Both the position numbers and the translations under genes were made by a program. Positions 43,134-52,594 of a stretch of DNA of 64,000 nt are shown here, one piece after another. The stretch is from Pseudomonas lini (GTDB lineage Bacteria; Pseudomonadota; Gammaproteobacteria; Pseudomonadales; Pseudomonadaceae): NCBI RefSeq assembly GCF_964063345.1, contig NZ_OZ061318.1, positions 3,534,001 through 3,598,000 of the forward strand, in the 5' to 3' direction. A model generated the notes under the pieces. That model made no database searches. It was not told the DNA's origin and saw only the letters and a program-made list of their open reading frames with translations. The stretch's first letter is position 1. Every line of letters begins with the position of its first letter.

Positions 43134-44110
43134 GCTCGACCACCAATGTAGGCGGCGGCCACGACGATACGGTTGTGCCCCAGCTCATAGCTGATTTGCA
43201 CTCGGGCCTCCTGATCGAGGCGTCGGTCGAGTTGGTGGCAATGGCCACCGTTGATAGGCGCGGGATGCTGGGTGATTTGCTCATAGCGTTCGCATGCAAA
43301 GGCAGCCCGTAGTTCATGAAAGCCTTTGAGGTTGTGTTTATGGAGGAGGTCTCGAATGGGACGGACGGTGCCCTGTATGAAATCCAGGTAGCTTTCGTGC
43401 GGGGCTAATAGGTTGCGGCTACCGTCGGGCGAGACCTGTTCGGCAAACCTCAGTGCGTCACGAATATGATCATTTACCGTAATCCAACGAGGTGCTGATG
43501 CGCCTGAACGGCCACCTTTGATGCCGTCCTGGATGTTGATCTTTCCGAATTGCTTGGCTTCACGTTTTAGACGGGGAAGGTCGGCCAAAATCGCCTCGCG
43601 CAAGCGCATACCGGTGGCTCGCGCTAACTGAGCGATGGCCGCGGCGCGCGGCTGCTGGTTTTCGCAAAGCACCTCTACGATCCGCTTCACCTGTTCGCGG
43701 TCCTGGCCTTGCGGCACTGAACGACGAACACCGGTGCGCCGCATTCCCAGTGCCTTACTCGGGCTCGGCACTTTCACATACTGATCACCGCGAAGCGCCG
43801 CCATGGTTCGGTTCAAGCTAGACAAACGGTTTTGCGCAGTCGCGATGGCAAGCCTGCCATGTTCAACTTGTTGGCGCAGATGTCCGGCATAGTCCAACAA
43901 GGTCTGCCGATCTATCTGTCGCGCATCGTTAAACCCCGGCCCATCCTCTGAACGACACCAGCGCACAAACGCCTGCCACCGATCACTGTGTGCTTTGACG
44001 GTCCCGTAATGCCCACCGCTAAACAGATCTTTCAATGCTTGCGGCCCGGCATAACTCAGTTGCCGACCATAGCCAAAATTTCGCCCATCGCGCCTACCTA
44101 CTAGCGCCAT
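43130..44110 (-). CDS. Tyrosine recombinase (integrase-domain protein)
   Basis: 326 aa phage-integrase fold. The N-terminal SAM-like core-binding domain spans about residues 25-110 (HSDRWQAFVRWCRSEDGPGF, LLDYAGHLRQQVEHGRLAIA). In the catalytic domain the first Arg is in ARATGMRLREAILADLPRLK, the H-x-x-R is replaced or approximated by FHELRAAFACERYEQ, and SYELGHNRIVVAAAYIGGRA holds the late His and Tyr. The ATG at 44110 has GAGAGGGG upstream. It belongs to the integrase-domain family often found on Pseudomonas islands. Confidence 0.8.
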   Translation of the reverse strand: MALVGRRDGRNFGYGRQLSYAGPQALKDLFSGGHYGTVKAHSDRWQAFVRWCRSEDGPGFNDARQIDRQTLLDYAGHLRQQVEHGRLAIATAQNRLSSLNRTMAALRGDQYVKVPSPSKALGMRRTGVRRSVPQGQDREQVKRIVEVLCENQQPRAAAIAQLARATGMRLREAILADLPRLKREAKQFGKINIQDGIKGGRSGASAPRWITVNDHIRDALRFAEQVSPDGSRNLLAPHESYLDFIQGTVRPIRDLLHKHNLKGFHELRAAFACERYEQITQHPAPINGGHCHQLDRRLDQEARVQISYELGHNRIVVAAAYIGGRA

Positions 44111-45014
44111 GATCAAACCCCTCTCGAAACCAAAACTTTTAAAACTTTCCCCACGTCATCCCGCCACGAATGTTGAGTGTTATCAGGGATCAAGGCCCCT
44201 GCGACCTGTGAGGGTTGTCCACTAACGCGGGACTGGCGGCTCTTTACGACCGGGAGCTTGGGCATCTCATGATCTGGCCTCCTGAGCACTTACGAGGAAG
44301 TGGGCGGGTGGAGGCTGCACTGGCTGACGAGACCAGCGCCGCGAGATCCTGAGTCGGGTGAAGGCAGCTATGCGATGACCGGGGCATGCCTGACTGTCAG
44401 TCAGGTGCAGTCCATTCCGTGGGCTGCGGCACCATCATCTGCATCGCTGTTGCTGGTGACTTCGGTATTTGTCACGCCGATTGTCACGAGGGGAAATGCC
44501 GCAAAGCCTTGTACGAGTTGGGCTGCAGCAGCGGTAGGAGCGCCCGTCTCTTTCCGGGAGAAAGAGACGGGCGCAGGTTGGCGCAAGGAAATGGCCAAGC
44601 GGATAGGTTGCTGCAAGGCAGCTATGAAAGGGGGAAGTTGCCGCAGTGGGCACACTGGTAAAAGTAGGCATCCATCACATCGCTGTGAGCGTGCGAGCCG
44701 CCGGACGCTAATCGCACTTTGGGAGAACCACCACGGTGTGGCGTAGCCTTAAAGGTTCTGGCTACCTGGGTTGCTGTCAAAGACAGCACTTGCCCGATCT
44801 TTTCTACGCCTGTGGATAATTTGGGTCAAGGCTCGAGTTTTCGGGAACTCTGCGGCTGTGGATGAAATTATCCACCGGTGGAAATCTATGGTTTTCCACA
44901 GACAATTTCCGTGGGCTTTAGATTTTTTAAATGAGGTCCATCCAAGCAGGGCGGCTTTGCAGCCCCGCTTGGATGGACCCGCGTGGAAGGGCGGACAACG
45001 GTGATCTCACAGGC
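44111..45014. other. Gene-free island stretch with long hairpin and DnaA boxes
   Basis: About 900 bp between the two recombinase genes. A perfect 15-bp inverted repeat (arms GCGCCCGTCTCTTTC and its complement, 5-nt loop) lies at 44540-44574. Four DnaA-box-like 9-mers (one perfect TGTGGATAA, three with one mismatch) lie within 44811-44900. An inverted pair ATCCAAGCAGGGC/GCTTGGAT at about 44940-44977 could be a terminator for the integrase transcript. Frames of up to 149 codons exist but lack plausible protein character. Confidence 0.5.
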
Positions 45015-46343
45015 TTACCCACGTTTGGATGCGCCACGGCTATTTTGTAGGGCCGTGATGTTGTCGCCGACTGGGTGAGCGAATTCGTGGGGTGTCACAT
45101 GCCCGTGGCGGTTGGCGTCGATGTAGTTGCTCCACCACGCCATGATCAGCCTGCGCTGCTCCAGAAATTCAGCTTTGTGGATATACGCGGCGCGCACGCG
45201 GTTGCGTTCCTTGTGGCTCATTTGTCTTTCGATGGCTGCGTCGGTCCATAACCCGGACTCCAGTAGGGCGCTACAGGCCATGGTCCTGAAGCCGTGGCCG
45301 CACACGTCCTTGCTGGTGTCATAGCCGACGTTGCGGAGCATGGTGTTCACCGTGTTCTCGGACATGGGCTTCCAGTACTTGTGGTCGCCCGGTAGCACCA
45401 ACTCTGAAAAGCGACTGAGGCTGCGCAGGCGCTCCAGTATTTCGATGACCTGCGGCGATAGCGGAACCATTTGAATGTCGCCGTTCATCTTGGTCCCACG
45501 TGTGGAGTTGCGTACCCCTTCAATCGGTGCGCGCGTGTCGGGGATTTCCCACATGGCACGTTGGAAATCGAACTCACTCCATCGTGCGAAGCGCAGTTCG
45601 CTGGAGCGGACGAATACGTGCAGCGTCAACAGGACGGCAAGGCGCGTCAGCTCGCGGCCGTTGTAGTTGTCGATACGGTGTAGCAGTTCGGGTAGGCGGT
45701 TGAGGGAAAGGGCCGGGCGATGGACTGTGCGCGGCGCGTGGATCGAGCCTGCCAGATCCAGCGCGGGATTCATGGTGATCTGCCGAGCCCTTTTGGCCCC
45801 GCGCATGATGGTGGATAAGTAGTTCTGTACCCTTAACGCCACATCCATAGTGCCGCGTTCCTTGATGCGCTGGGTGATCTCTAGCAGGTCGTGGGTATCG
45901 AGTTCGGCGATGGGCCGTTGGCCGATCAGCGGGAAGACGTGGGTACGCAGTCGGCTCATCACGGTTTTTGCGTGTCCTTCGGTCCAGCGACGGAACATGT
46001 CGGCGTGCCACTCCAGAGCAACGGTTTCGAAAAGCAGTGCCGCCCGCTGGGCTACGATCTTGGCCTTCTTCTTTTCTTCCATTGGGTCGAGGTTGTCGAG
46101 CAGCAACGCCTTGGCTTCGTCTCGCTTACGTCGTGCGACGGAAAGGGTAACGATGGGGTAATTGCCGATGATGAGCGTACCTTCCTTGCCGCTGGGCTTG
46201 GTGTACTTCAAGCGCCAGGTCTTCACGCCATTGGGTTTGACGAAAAGGTACATGCCGCCGCCGTCGAACAGTTTGTAGGCGCGTTCGCGGGTTTTGGCCG
46301 TGCGGCATTGCAGGTCGCTGAGAGGGATCGCTAGACGTGGCAT
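45015..46343 (-). CDS. P4-type site-specific integrase
   Basis: 442 aa tyrosine recombinase of the P4/DUF4102 group: N-terminal arm-binding domain (CRTAKTRERAYKLFDGGGMY, LFVKPNGVKTWRLKY), SAM-like middle domain and catalytic domain. Catalytic residues: first Arg in LHVFVRSSELRFARWSEFDF, H-x-x-R in CGHGFRTMACSALLESGLW, then MSHKERNRVRAAYIHKAEFL with the nucleophile Tyr. The start at 46343 (GGAGCG upstream) is preferred to the longer frame, which would run through the tRNA terminator. It begins 165 bp from the 3' end of tRNA-Thr, the usual place for an integrase whose attachment site is the tRNA. Confidence 0.92.
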   Translation of the reverse strand: MPRLAIPLSDLQCRTAKTRERAYKLFDGGGMYLFVKPNGVKTWRLKYTKPSGKEGTLIIGNYPIVTLSVARRKRDEAKALLLDNLDPMEEKKKAKIVAQRAALLFETVALEWHADMFRRWTEGHAKTVMSRLRTHVFPLIGQRPIAELDTHDLLEITQRIKERGTMDVALRVQNYLSTIMRGAKRARQITMNPALDLAGSIHAPRTVHRPALSLNRLPELLHRIDNYNGRELTRLAVLLTLHVFVRSSELRFARWSEFDFQRAMWEIPDTRAPIEGVRNSTRGTKMNGDIQMVPLSPQVIEILERLRSLSRFSELVLPGDHKYWKPMSENTVNTMLRNVGYDTSKDVCGHGFRTMACSALLESGLWTDAAIERQMSHKERNRVRAAYIHKAEFLEQRRLIMAWWSNYIDANRHGHVTPHEFAHPVGDNITALQNSRGASKRG

Positions 46344-46436
46344 AGGGGTACGCGCTCCTGACCGGAAAATCGCAGTACCCCTAACATACCCTCGGGGAAG
46401 GGGGATTTTGTTGGATCCCGACAGAGGGTCCTGGAA

Positions 46437-46466
46437 CGAAAAAACCCGCCAAAGGGCGGGTTTTCG
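46437..46466. terminator. Terminator downstream of tRNA-Thr
   Basis: AAAACCCGCC-AAA-GGGCGGGTTTT, strong symmetric hairpin between the tRNA-Thr 3' end and the integrase start; can terminate the tRNA transcript on the minus strand. Confidence 0.85.
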
Positions 46467-46507
46467 GGGCTTCCAGAGCATTCGGTGGAATGCAATGGAG
46501 CCTAATG

Positions 46508-46583
<76 letters not shown>

Positions 46584-46661
46584 GTGTTAGGGCGACGATT
46601 ATAGCGATTGGATTGGTTCTGTAAACCCCTGAATTCAGACTATTTTTACACAGGCTTTCGG

Positions 46662-47486
46662 TCAGGCACGAACCAGCACTTTCTTGAGTTTCTGAATGGC
46701 TTTCCAAGCTCGGCTATTTTGCATCGCCCGCAGCTGCGCTTCTGCCTGTTCGGCGCGTTGCAGGGCGGCGGCGAGGTGGTTTTCGGCGTCGCTCACGGGG
46801 TGGCTGAAATTGTGGCCGCGGCAGAACCGGAAGTCGTCCAGGTTGCATGGCGGGATGTCGAAGGCGGGTTTGAGGGCCAAGTGTTCTTCAGCGAGGTAGT
46901 AGGTGTTGATGCCGTCGAACAGGATGGACTGGTAGCCGGCGCCGGTGACGAGGGTTTCCCAGGTCTGGTCGCGTTCCCATGGGGTTTCGATCAGGATGAT
47001 CCACGGCCGCCACTGGGTGAAGTCCATGCCGCGCAGGACGGTTTCTTCGTGGCCTTCGACGTCGATTTTCAAAAAGTGGATGGGGCGGTTCCGGGCGTGT
47101 TGTTCGCAGATGGAGGCCAGGGTGCGGGATTTGACGGTTTGGCTGCGCACGTCCATGCCGGCGTCTTTGTGTTGCTGGGCCAGGGCCGGGTCGAGGGTCG
47201 ACAGGCCAGTGCCGGCGATGCCGTAGAAGGTCAGGTCATCGGCGCTTTCGCCGGCCACGCATTGCAGGTTGATGTCGTTAGTGCGTTGTTGGCACAGGGC
47301 GTCGTAGTAATTTGGCATGGGTTCGACGTTGATGCCGGTCCAGCCGCGGTCGTAGAAGGCTTTGGTGACGGAGTCCTGGGTGGGGTCGTTGGCACCGATG
47401 TCGATATAGAAGCCGTTTTCAACGTATTTGAGGGCGCGCCACAGGCGGATGTCTTCGAAATTCTGTGCGTAAGAAATGAACGTCAC
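46662..47486 (-). CDS. FkbM-family methyltransferase
   Basis: 274 aa SAM-dependent methyltransferase. FYIDIGANDPTQDSVTKAFY and WTGINVEPMPNYYDAL form the SAM-binding core. FLKIDVEGHEETVLRGMDFT is the FkbM signature. The C-terminal 35 residues form a helical Ala/Glu-rich coil (HLAAALQRAEQAEAQLRAMQ) like those of glycan-modifying enzymes. Family members O-methylate sugars or polyketides; the acceptor is unknown here. It lies just outside the island, right of tRNA-Thr. Confidence 0.88.
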   Translation of the reverse strand: MTFISYAQNFEDIRLWRALKYVENGFYIDIGANDPTQDSVTKAFYDRGWTGINVEPMPNYYDALCQQRTNDINLQCVAGESADDLTFYGIAGTGLSTLDPALAQQHKDAGMDVRSQTVKSRTLASICEQHARNRPIHFLKIDVEGHEETVLRGMDFTQWRPWIILIETPWERDQTWETLVTGAGYQSILFDGINTYYLAEEHLALKPAFDIPPCNLDDFRFCRGHNFSHPVSDAENHLAAALQRAEQAEAQLRAMQNSRAWKAIQKLKKVLVRA

Positions 47487-47829
47487 GGTTGCATCCTGTC
47501 GGTCAGATTGTTCTGTTCATGGCCGCACTGTCGGCGCCCCTGCATGCTGGTATAGCAAGGGGTATTGCAAGGCGCAATTTTCCGCTATGGATGTCCGGTA
47601 TTCGGCGGTTATGTCGTTTTGATTAAATGCTTATGCACAATGGACCAGGGGCGACTACCTGTTCATTACGATTTTGTAGACTCGTTCTCATTTGTCCGCA
47701 AATGCCTGTTTTGCGGGTTTTTTATTTGTGTGAACAAAAAATGATCAGCAGTGTTTCAGGCGTAAAACAGCGTGGATATTGGATCCACGATAATTCCATC
47801 AACAGAGTTATCCACAGGGTGTGGCTGTT
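47487..47829. other. Gene-free stretch with a perfect DnaA box
   Basis: About 340 bp between two minus-strand methyltransferase genes. AT-rich centre; contains TTATCCACA at about 47806-47814 and GGATCCACGATAATTCC nearby. No gene signal; it must contain the FkbM promoter. Confidence 0.4.
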
Positions 47830-49059
47830 TTAAGGACGTTCTGCCAGGAGTAGGAAATTGCGCGGCGTGAGTGGCGTTTCACAGAAGGTGCCGAGACGAA
47901 CGGTGTAACCCTGCTCGATGAGGAAAAGTGCCCGATCAAGTACCAGCCACAGCTCCAGCGGCCGTCGGAAAAGGCCTCGCAGCAGCTCCAGATTGCGGAC
48001 TTCAGCCAATCGCTGCCAACCGGCGGTTTCGAGTGTAGTCCAATCTGGCACGCCGACTGTGGATAAGTCTTTGAGCGCGGCCAGATCGCGGCAGTAATCG
48101 GCGAGAGGTTTGTCCAGCCAGGCGCTGGGCAGAGAAGGTGTTGGCAGGTATTCGTCGATGCCGCGCAGTTGCCGTTGCAGCAGGTCGAACGCCAGGCGCC
48201 GGGCCATTGAGGTGTCGCGCTGGCGTCGGACGCGAGCACCGGCGGTGACGGTTTCGCTCATCGGCAGCGCAAGATCATCGAGGGAAAGGCGTAGGTCGGA
48301 GTGCTCAGCCGTGCAGGAAAGCGGCTGATAGGTGTTCAGACTGATCCGGTTGTAGCAGCAGGGTGCGACGGCCAGTTGTTTGCAACCGGCGGCGCTGGCG
48401 AGCTGGATCAGTCGCACATGCAGATCCCCGCAAGCGTGCAGCGCGACTGGCGTGTGATCGGCGCTCAATAAAGAGGCTGCGTCAGGCGCGAGTACATCCT
48501 GCTCGACATGCAGCGCATGCAATTGATGACGCTGGCTGAGTGCCTGGCCGCTGGCAACCAATGCGGGGTCGTATTCCAGGCAAGTCAGTTGTTGCCCGGT
48601 TTGCAACAAGCGCCGCCCCAAATGGCCCTTGCCCGAACACCAATCCAGCCAATGCATCGGTGCATGAGCAAACTGCAGGCGACTGGCGAACGCTTCAATC
48701 TGCTGCCATTTGCGTCCAGGCACATCCACATTCAAGCGATGGCCCGCCGCTTCAAGAGCATGAGCCGGTAATTCATCCACCGCGCTCAGTTCAGCAGACA
48801 TCGCCGCCAATGAAGCAAACGGCTCCGGCGCATTGAGCAAGCAAGGTTGGTTATGACTGCTTTCCGCATCCTCCAGCGACCGTCCGCGTAGCCAAAACGC
48901 CAACTCCGGGTAGGACGCTTCCCAAGGCAATTGCAGATGAGTAAATGGTCGAGGCTTCCACAGCGCCTGATGCTCGATCAGAAAAGCATCCAGCGCAGTG
49001 AAACGGGCGAGCAGGGCCTCGCCCGTCAGCACGCAGGAATCAACGACCTTGGCAGGCAT
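47830..49059 (-). CDS. SAM-dependent methyltransferase (Methyltransf_32-like)
   Basis: 409 aa from the Met at 49059; upstream or GTG starts are also possible because no clear ribosome site is seen. The SAM motif is HWLDWCSGKGHLGRRLLQTG, followed by TCLEYDPALVASGQALSQRH and VALHACGDLHVRLIQLASAA with CKQLAVAPCCYNR, features of the Methyltransf_32 group (GSTCD-like). The last 110 residues are unassigned. It begins inside the 3' end of the ABC permease gene (about 20 bp overlap), so it is likely the last gene of that operon. Confidence 0.8.
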   Translation of the reverse strand: MPAKVVDSCVLTGEALLARFTALDAFLIEHQALWKPRPFTHLQLPWEASYPELAFWLRGRSLEDAESSHNQPCLLNAPEPFASLAAMSAELSAVDELPAHALEAAGHRLNVDVPGRKWQQIEAFASRLQFAHAPMHWLDWCSGKGHLGRRLLQTGQQLTCLEYDPALVASGQALSQRHQLHALHVEQDVLAPDAASLLSADHTPVALHACGDLHVRLIQLASAAGCKQLAVAPCCYNRISLNTYQPLSCTAEHSDLRLSLDDLALPMSETVTAGARVRRQRDTSMARRLAFDLLQRQLRGIDEYLPTPSLPSAWLDKPLADYCRDLAALKDLSTVGVPDWTTLETAGWQRLAEVRNLELLRGLFRRPLELWLVLDRALFLIEQGYTVRLGTFCETPLTPRNFLLLAERP

Positions 49060-49729
49060 CGACGCGCAACCAGCGCTCCAGCAGCTTGAAGCCACGAACC
49101 AGCACGTAAGCCATCAGCAGATAGAACATGCCTGCTGCGAAGAAGATCTCCACCGGCAGGTAGGTGCGGGCAATGATGGTGCGGGCCATGCCGGTCAGTT
49201 CCAGCAAGGTCACGGTACTGGCCAGGGCGCTGGCCTTGAGCATCAGGATCACTTCGTTGCTGTAGGCCGGGAGGCCGATGCGCGCCGCACGCGGCAGCAT
49301 GATGTAGAACAGCGCTTTGGCCCGGGACATGCCCAGCGCCCGCGCCGCTTCGATCTCGCCCGGCGGAATCGCCTGGATTGCACCGCGCAGAATTTCGGCG
49401 ATGTAGGCTGCAGTGTGCAAGGTCATGGTCGCGGTGGCGCACCAGAACGGACTGCGCAGGTACGGCCACATCGAGCTGTTACGCACCGCGTCGAACTGCG
49501 CCAGGCCGTAATAGACCAGAAACAGCTGAACCAGCAACGGCGTACCACGGAAAAAGAAGATGTAGCCGTAGGGGAATGCCCGCACATACCAGAGTCGCGA
49601 CGAACGAGCGATGCCCAGCGGAATCGCCAACAGCAACCCGGCGATCACGGCGATGGCCACCAGTTCGAGGGTCAGCGTCGCGCCCTGAGCCAGTTTCGGC
49701 AGCCACTTGATGATGACTTCCCAGTTCAT
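49040..49729 (-). CDS. Polar amino acid ABC transporter permease (HisM-like)
   Basis: 229 aa integral membrane subunit with about five TM segments (LTLELVAIAVIAGLLLAIPL, YIFFFRGTPLLVQLFLVYYG). The EAA loop is GEIEAARALGMSRAKALFYI. Start at 49729 with AGGAGCG upstream, overlapping the preceding permease stop by ATGA. It forms the heterodimeric channel with the other permease, energised by the HisP-like ATPase. Confidence 0.92.
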   Translation of the reverse strand: MNWEVIIKWLPKLAQGATLTLELVAIAVIAGLLLAIPLGIARSSRLWYVRAFPYGYIFFFRGTPLLVQLFLVYYGLAQFDAVRNSSMWPYLRSPFWCATATMTLHTAAYIAEILRGAIQAIPPGEIEAARALGMSRAKALFYIMLPRAARIGLPAYSNEVILMLKASALASTVTLLELTGMARTIIARTYLPVEIFFAAGMFYLLMAYVLVRGFKLLERWLRVDACQGR

Positions 49730-50421
49730 TGGGCGCTCCTCGCGAAGCCGCGAGCGGCGCGTCGTTCCATAAAGTGCATACCGGTCATAGCCAGAATGGT
49801 CAGGCCCAGATACATGAAGGCGGCCACCATATAGAAGGTGAACGGTTGCTTGGATATGGTCACGCCGATTTGTGTGTGGCGCATGATTTCTTCCAGGCCG
49901 ATGACGGAGACCAGCGCGGTGTCTTTCATCAGGATCATGAACAGGTTGCCCAGGCCGGGCAGGGCGATGCGCCACATCTGCGGCATGATCAGCCGGGTAA
50001 AGATGCGAAATTTCGACAGGCCCAGGGCCACGCCAGCTTCACGGTGACCCTTTGGGATCGCCAGAATTGCACCGCGAAACACTTCCGTGGCGTAGGCGCC
50101 GAAGCACAGCCCCAGCGCAATCACGCCGGCGGCGAAGGCATTGAGTTCGAGGTCGGGGTTGCCGAAGAACTCGCCCAAGGCACGCATCAAGTTGACCGTG
50201 CCAAAGTAGATCAATAGCACCCAGAGCAATTCCGGGATACCGCGAACCAGTGTGGAATAAGTGCCGCCAAGCCATTGCAGTGGCTTGTACGGGGAAGTCT
50301 TGGCCAAGGCGCCGAGCAGACCGAGCACCAGCCCCAGGCACAAGGCCGAGAGTGCCAGTTTCACAGTCATCAGCGCACCAGCGGCGAGCGCCGGGCCGAA
50401 TCCGTAGAGGTCGATAATCAT
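49726..50421 (-). CDS. Polar amino acid ABC transporter permease (HisQ-like)
   Basis: 231 aa membrane subunit. TM1 LSALCLGLVLGLLGAL, GIPELLWVLLIYFGTVNLMR and the EAA loop GHREAGVALGLSKFRIFTRL are typical of the His/Glu/Gln/Arg/opine family. It follows the binding-protein gene by about 80 bp and overlaps the second permease by ATGA. Confidence 0.92.
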   Translation of the reverse strand: MIIDLYGFGPALAAGALMTVKLALSALCLGLVLGLLGALAKTSPYKPLQWLGGTYSTLVRGIPELLWVLLIYFGTVNLMRALGEFFGNPDLELNAFAAGVIALGLCFGAYATEVFRGAILAIPKGHREAGVALGLSKFRIFTRLIMPQMWRIALPGLGNLFMILMKDTALVSVIGLEEIMRHTQIGVTISKQPFTFYMVAAFMYLGLTILAMTGMHFMERRAARGFARSAQ

Positions 50422-50499
50422 GGAATTCTTTTCAAATCGCGGCAGGCAATGCCAAGGACTGGCGCCGTCAGCGAACGGCGCCGGTCAGGCAGGTCAGAA

Positions 50500-51246
50500 T
50501 CAATAGATGCTGAACGGGAAGTACTTGTCGTTGATCTTCTTGTAAGTGCCGTCTTCGACGATTTCTTTCAGGGCAAGGTTCAGCCTCGCGCGCAGGGTGT
50601 CGTCTTTACGCACGGCGATACCAATTTTGTCACTTTCTTCCACTGGGTCACCCTTGAATTCATACGAGCGACCGGCGTCGCTTTTCAGCCACTCGTAGTT
50701 GACGTACTTGTCCGCCAGGATGCCGTCCAGGCGTCCGGAAGTCAGGTCCAGATAAGCGTTTTCCTGGGTGTCATAGAGTTTGACTTCAACGCCAGGCATG
50801 TTGTCTTCCATCCAGGTGCCGGCGAGGGTCGCGCGTTGTGCGCCGATCACTTTCCCCTGCAGGGAATCCTTGTCGGTTTTGAACTCTTTGTCTTTCTGCG
50901 CGATGAACTGCAGCTTGTTGGAGTAGTACGGTTCGGTGAAGTCCACCGCTTGCTTGCGCTCGTCGGTGATCGACATCGAGGAGATCAGGAAGTCGAACTT
51001 CTTGGCGTTCAGGGCCGGGATGATGCCGTCCCAGTCGGACGTGACCACGGTGCACTCGACTTTCATCTTGGCGCACAGGGCATCACCGATTTCTCTGTCG
51101 AAGCCGACGACATTGCCACTGGCATCTTTGTTGTTGAACGGCGGGTAGGCCGCTTCGATGCCCATCTTCAAGGTCTCGGCGGCGGCACCGGCGCTGAAGG
51201 CCAGGGTGACAGCAGCGGCCAGGAAGATTTTTTTGTAGTTCTGCAT
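50500..51246 (-). CDS. Periplasmic amino acid-binding protein (ArgT/HisJ-like)
   Basis: 248 aa. The Sec signal peptide MQNYKKIFLAAAVTLAFSAG is cleaved near AAA-ETLKMGIEA. SBP_bac_3 signatures: AAYPPFNNKDASGNVVGFDR, SSMSITDERKQAVDFTEPYY and GRLDGILADKYVNYEWL. The close match to the LAO/His-binding group suggests Arg, Lys, ornithine or His as ligand. Second gene of the transporter operon (ATPase, binding protein, two permeases). Confidence 0.93.
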   Translation of the reverse strand: MQNYKKIFLAAAVTLAFSAGAAAETLKMGIEAAYPPFNNKDASGNVVGFDREIGDALCAKMKVECTVVTSDWDGIIPALNAKKFDFLISSMSITDERKQAVDFTEPYYSNKLQFIAQKDKEFKTDKDSLQGKVIGAQRATLAGTWMEDNMPGVEVKLYDTQENAYLDLTSGRLDGILADKYVNYEWLKSDAGRSYEFKGDPVEESDKIGIAVRKDDTLRARLNLALKEIVEDGTYKKINDKYFPFSIY

Positions 51247-51259
51247 GCGGGTAGCTCCG

Positions 51260-52033
51260 TTAGCGGTTGCTGGACATGAATTGTTTGCAGCGCGCCGAAA
51301 GCGGGTTTTCGAACACCTGCTGCGGCGATCCTTGTTCTTCTACCAAGCCTTGGTGGAGGAACACCACTTCGCTGGAAACCTGACGGGCAAAGCCCATTTC
51401 ATGAGTCACGAGCAGCATGGTGCGGCCTTCTTCGGCCAATGCGCGGATGACATTAAGTACTTCCTGGACCATTTCCGGGTCAAGGGCGGAGGTGGGCTCG
51501 TCGAACAGGATCACCTTGGGCTGCATCGCCAGAGTACGGGCGATGGCCGCGCGTTGCTGCTGGCCGCCGGAGAGTTGCGCCGGGTAGGCGTGGCGTTTGT
51601 CAGCGATACCAACCTTGGCCAGCAAGGCTTCGGCGACTTCGATGGCGTCGCGTTTGCTTTGGCCGAGCACGCGGCGCGGGGCTTCGATGATGTTGTCGAG
51701 CACGCTCATGTGCGGCCAGAGATTAAAGTTTTGAAATACAAAACCGATCTCGCTGCGCAGGCGATTGATCTGCTTGCCATCGGCAGCGACCAGTTCGCCG
51801 TTCTTGGCGGCTTTGAGCTTGAGTTCTTCACCGGCCACCAGGATCTGGCCCTGGTGCGGGTTTTCCAACAGGTTGATGCAACGCAGGAACGTGGACTTGC
51901 CGGAACCGGAGGAGCCCAGGATCGAGATCACATCGCCGTCGCGGGCGGTCAGCGAGATGCCTTTGAGCACCTCAAGCTGTCCGTAGCGTTTGTGCAAGTT
52001 GCGGATTTCAAGCGCGGGCGCGGCCTCAGCCAT
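51260..52033 (-). CDS. Amino acid ABC transporter ATPase (HisP-like)
   Basis: 257 aa. Walker A LGSSGSGKSTFLRC, signature LSGGQQQRAAIAR, Walker B VILFDEPTSALDPE, H-loop LVTHEMGFARQV. First gene of the four-gene transporter operon; it is divergent from gabP across a 560-bp regulatory region. Confidence 0.95.
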   Translation of the reverse strand: MAEAAPALEIRNLHKRYGQLEVLKGISLTARDGDVISILGSSGSGKSTFLRCINLLENPHQGQILVAGEELKLKAAKNGELVAADGKQINRLRSEIGFVFQNFNLWPHMSVLDNIIEAPRRVLGQSKRDAIEVAEALLAKVGIADKRHAYPAQLSGGQQQRAAIARTLAMQPKVILFDEPTSALDPEMVQEVLNVIRALAEEGRTMLLVTHEMGFARQVSSEVVFLHQGLVEEQGSPQQVFENPLSARCKQFMSSNR

Positions 52034-52594
52034 GTGCGTTCCTCATAGTGTTTTCGCTCCTGCTGTTGGTGGCCTTCCTGGCGAGGCGGCCAAGCTAGCA
52101 TAGCGTTCGAATGGCAGCCAACAGCGCTACGGACGGTAAACGGGTGGCATGTGGCAGGTTGTCGCATCGGCACAGCAGACTGTCGCCCCGTCAACAACCA
52201 AACAGCCGTTTGAACACTGCTTTTGAATGAAAAGCGCGGCGGCTGTCGAAAAAAAGGCGCGATGTTGCCAGCTTTGGCGGGGTGTTGGAAGCGTTAACCG
52301 GACAAACGTTCCTGATCTGCACTTTTATTGTGCGAGCACCAATTTTTTGGTGTGTTTCCGGTGCGCCGATTCGCTCCTGGAGTGGGTGGCAGGGTAACGC
52401 TCTGGCGAAATGCCATTAATCTCAATGACTTGCGATGACTGCTCGATTCGCGCGCAGGCCCCGTATCGCGGGCGCATGAAACATTTTGGCGTAATTATTG
52501 CGTGCAGAATAAGAAACGCCCTGTTGGATTCTTTTTACGAGACGGAATGTCAGACCGGGCCGACGTCATCGCTTTACTTGCAAAGGTAGTCTTA
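52034..52594. other. Divergent regulatory region between ABC operon and gabP
   Basis: 560 bp without a gene. It contains a sigma-54-type promoter for gabP (separate entry) and must contain the minus-strand promoter of the transporter operon. The stretch TTTTTTGGTGTGTTTCCGGTGC near 52342 could hold an activator site, but nothing specific is recognised. Confidence 0.5.
52487..52501 (+). promoter_or_regulatory. Sigma-54-type promoter upstream of gabP
   Basis: TGGCGTAATTATTGC matches the -24/-12 consensus TGGC-N7-TTGC with exact spacing (GG and GC separated by 10 bp). It lies about 95 bp before the gabP start. Nitrogen- or carbon/nitrogen-balance control by NtrC- or CbrB-type activators would be expected. 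Confidence 0.7.

Noticed and set aside
44300..44746. 149-codon frame in the gap between the recombinases
   Set aside because: Contains the perfect hairpin in its middle and has an unnatural Arg/Cys/Trp-rich composition.
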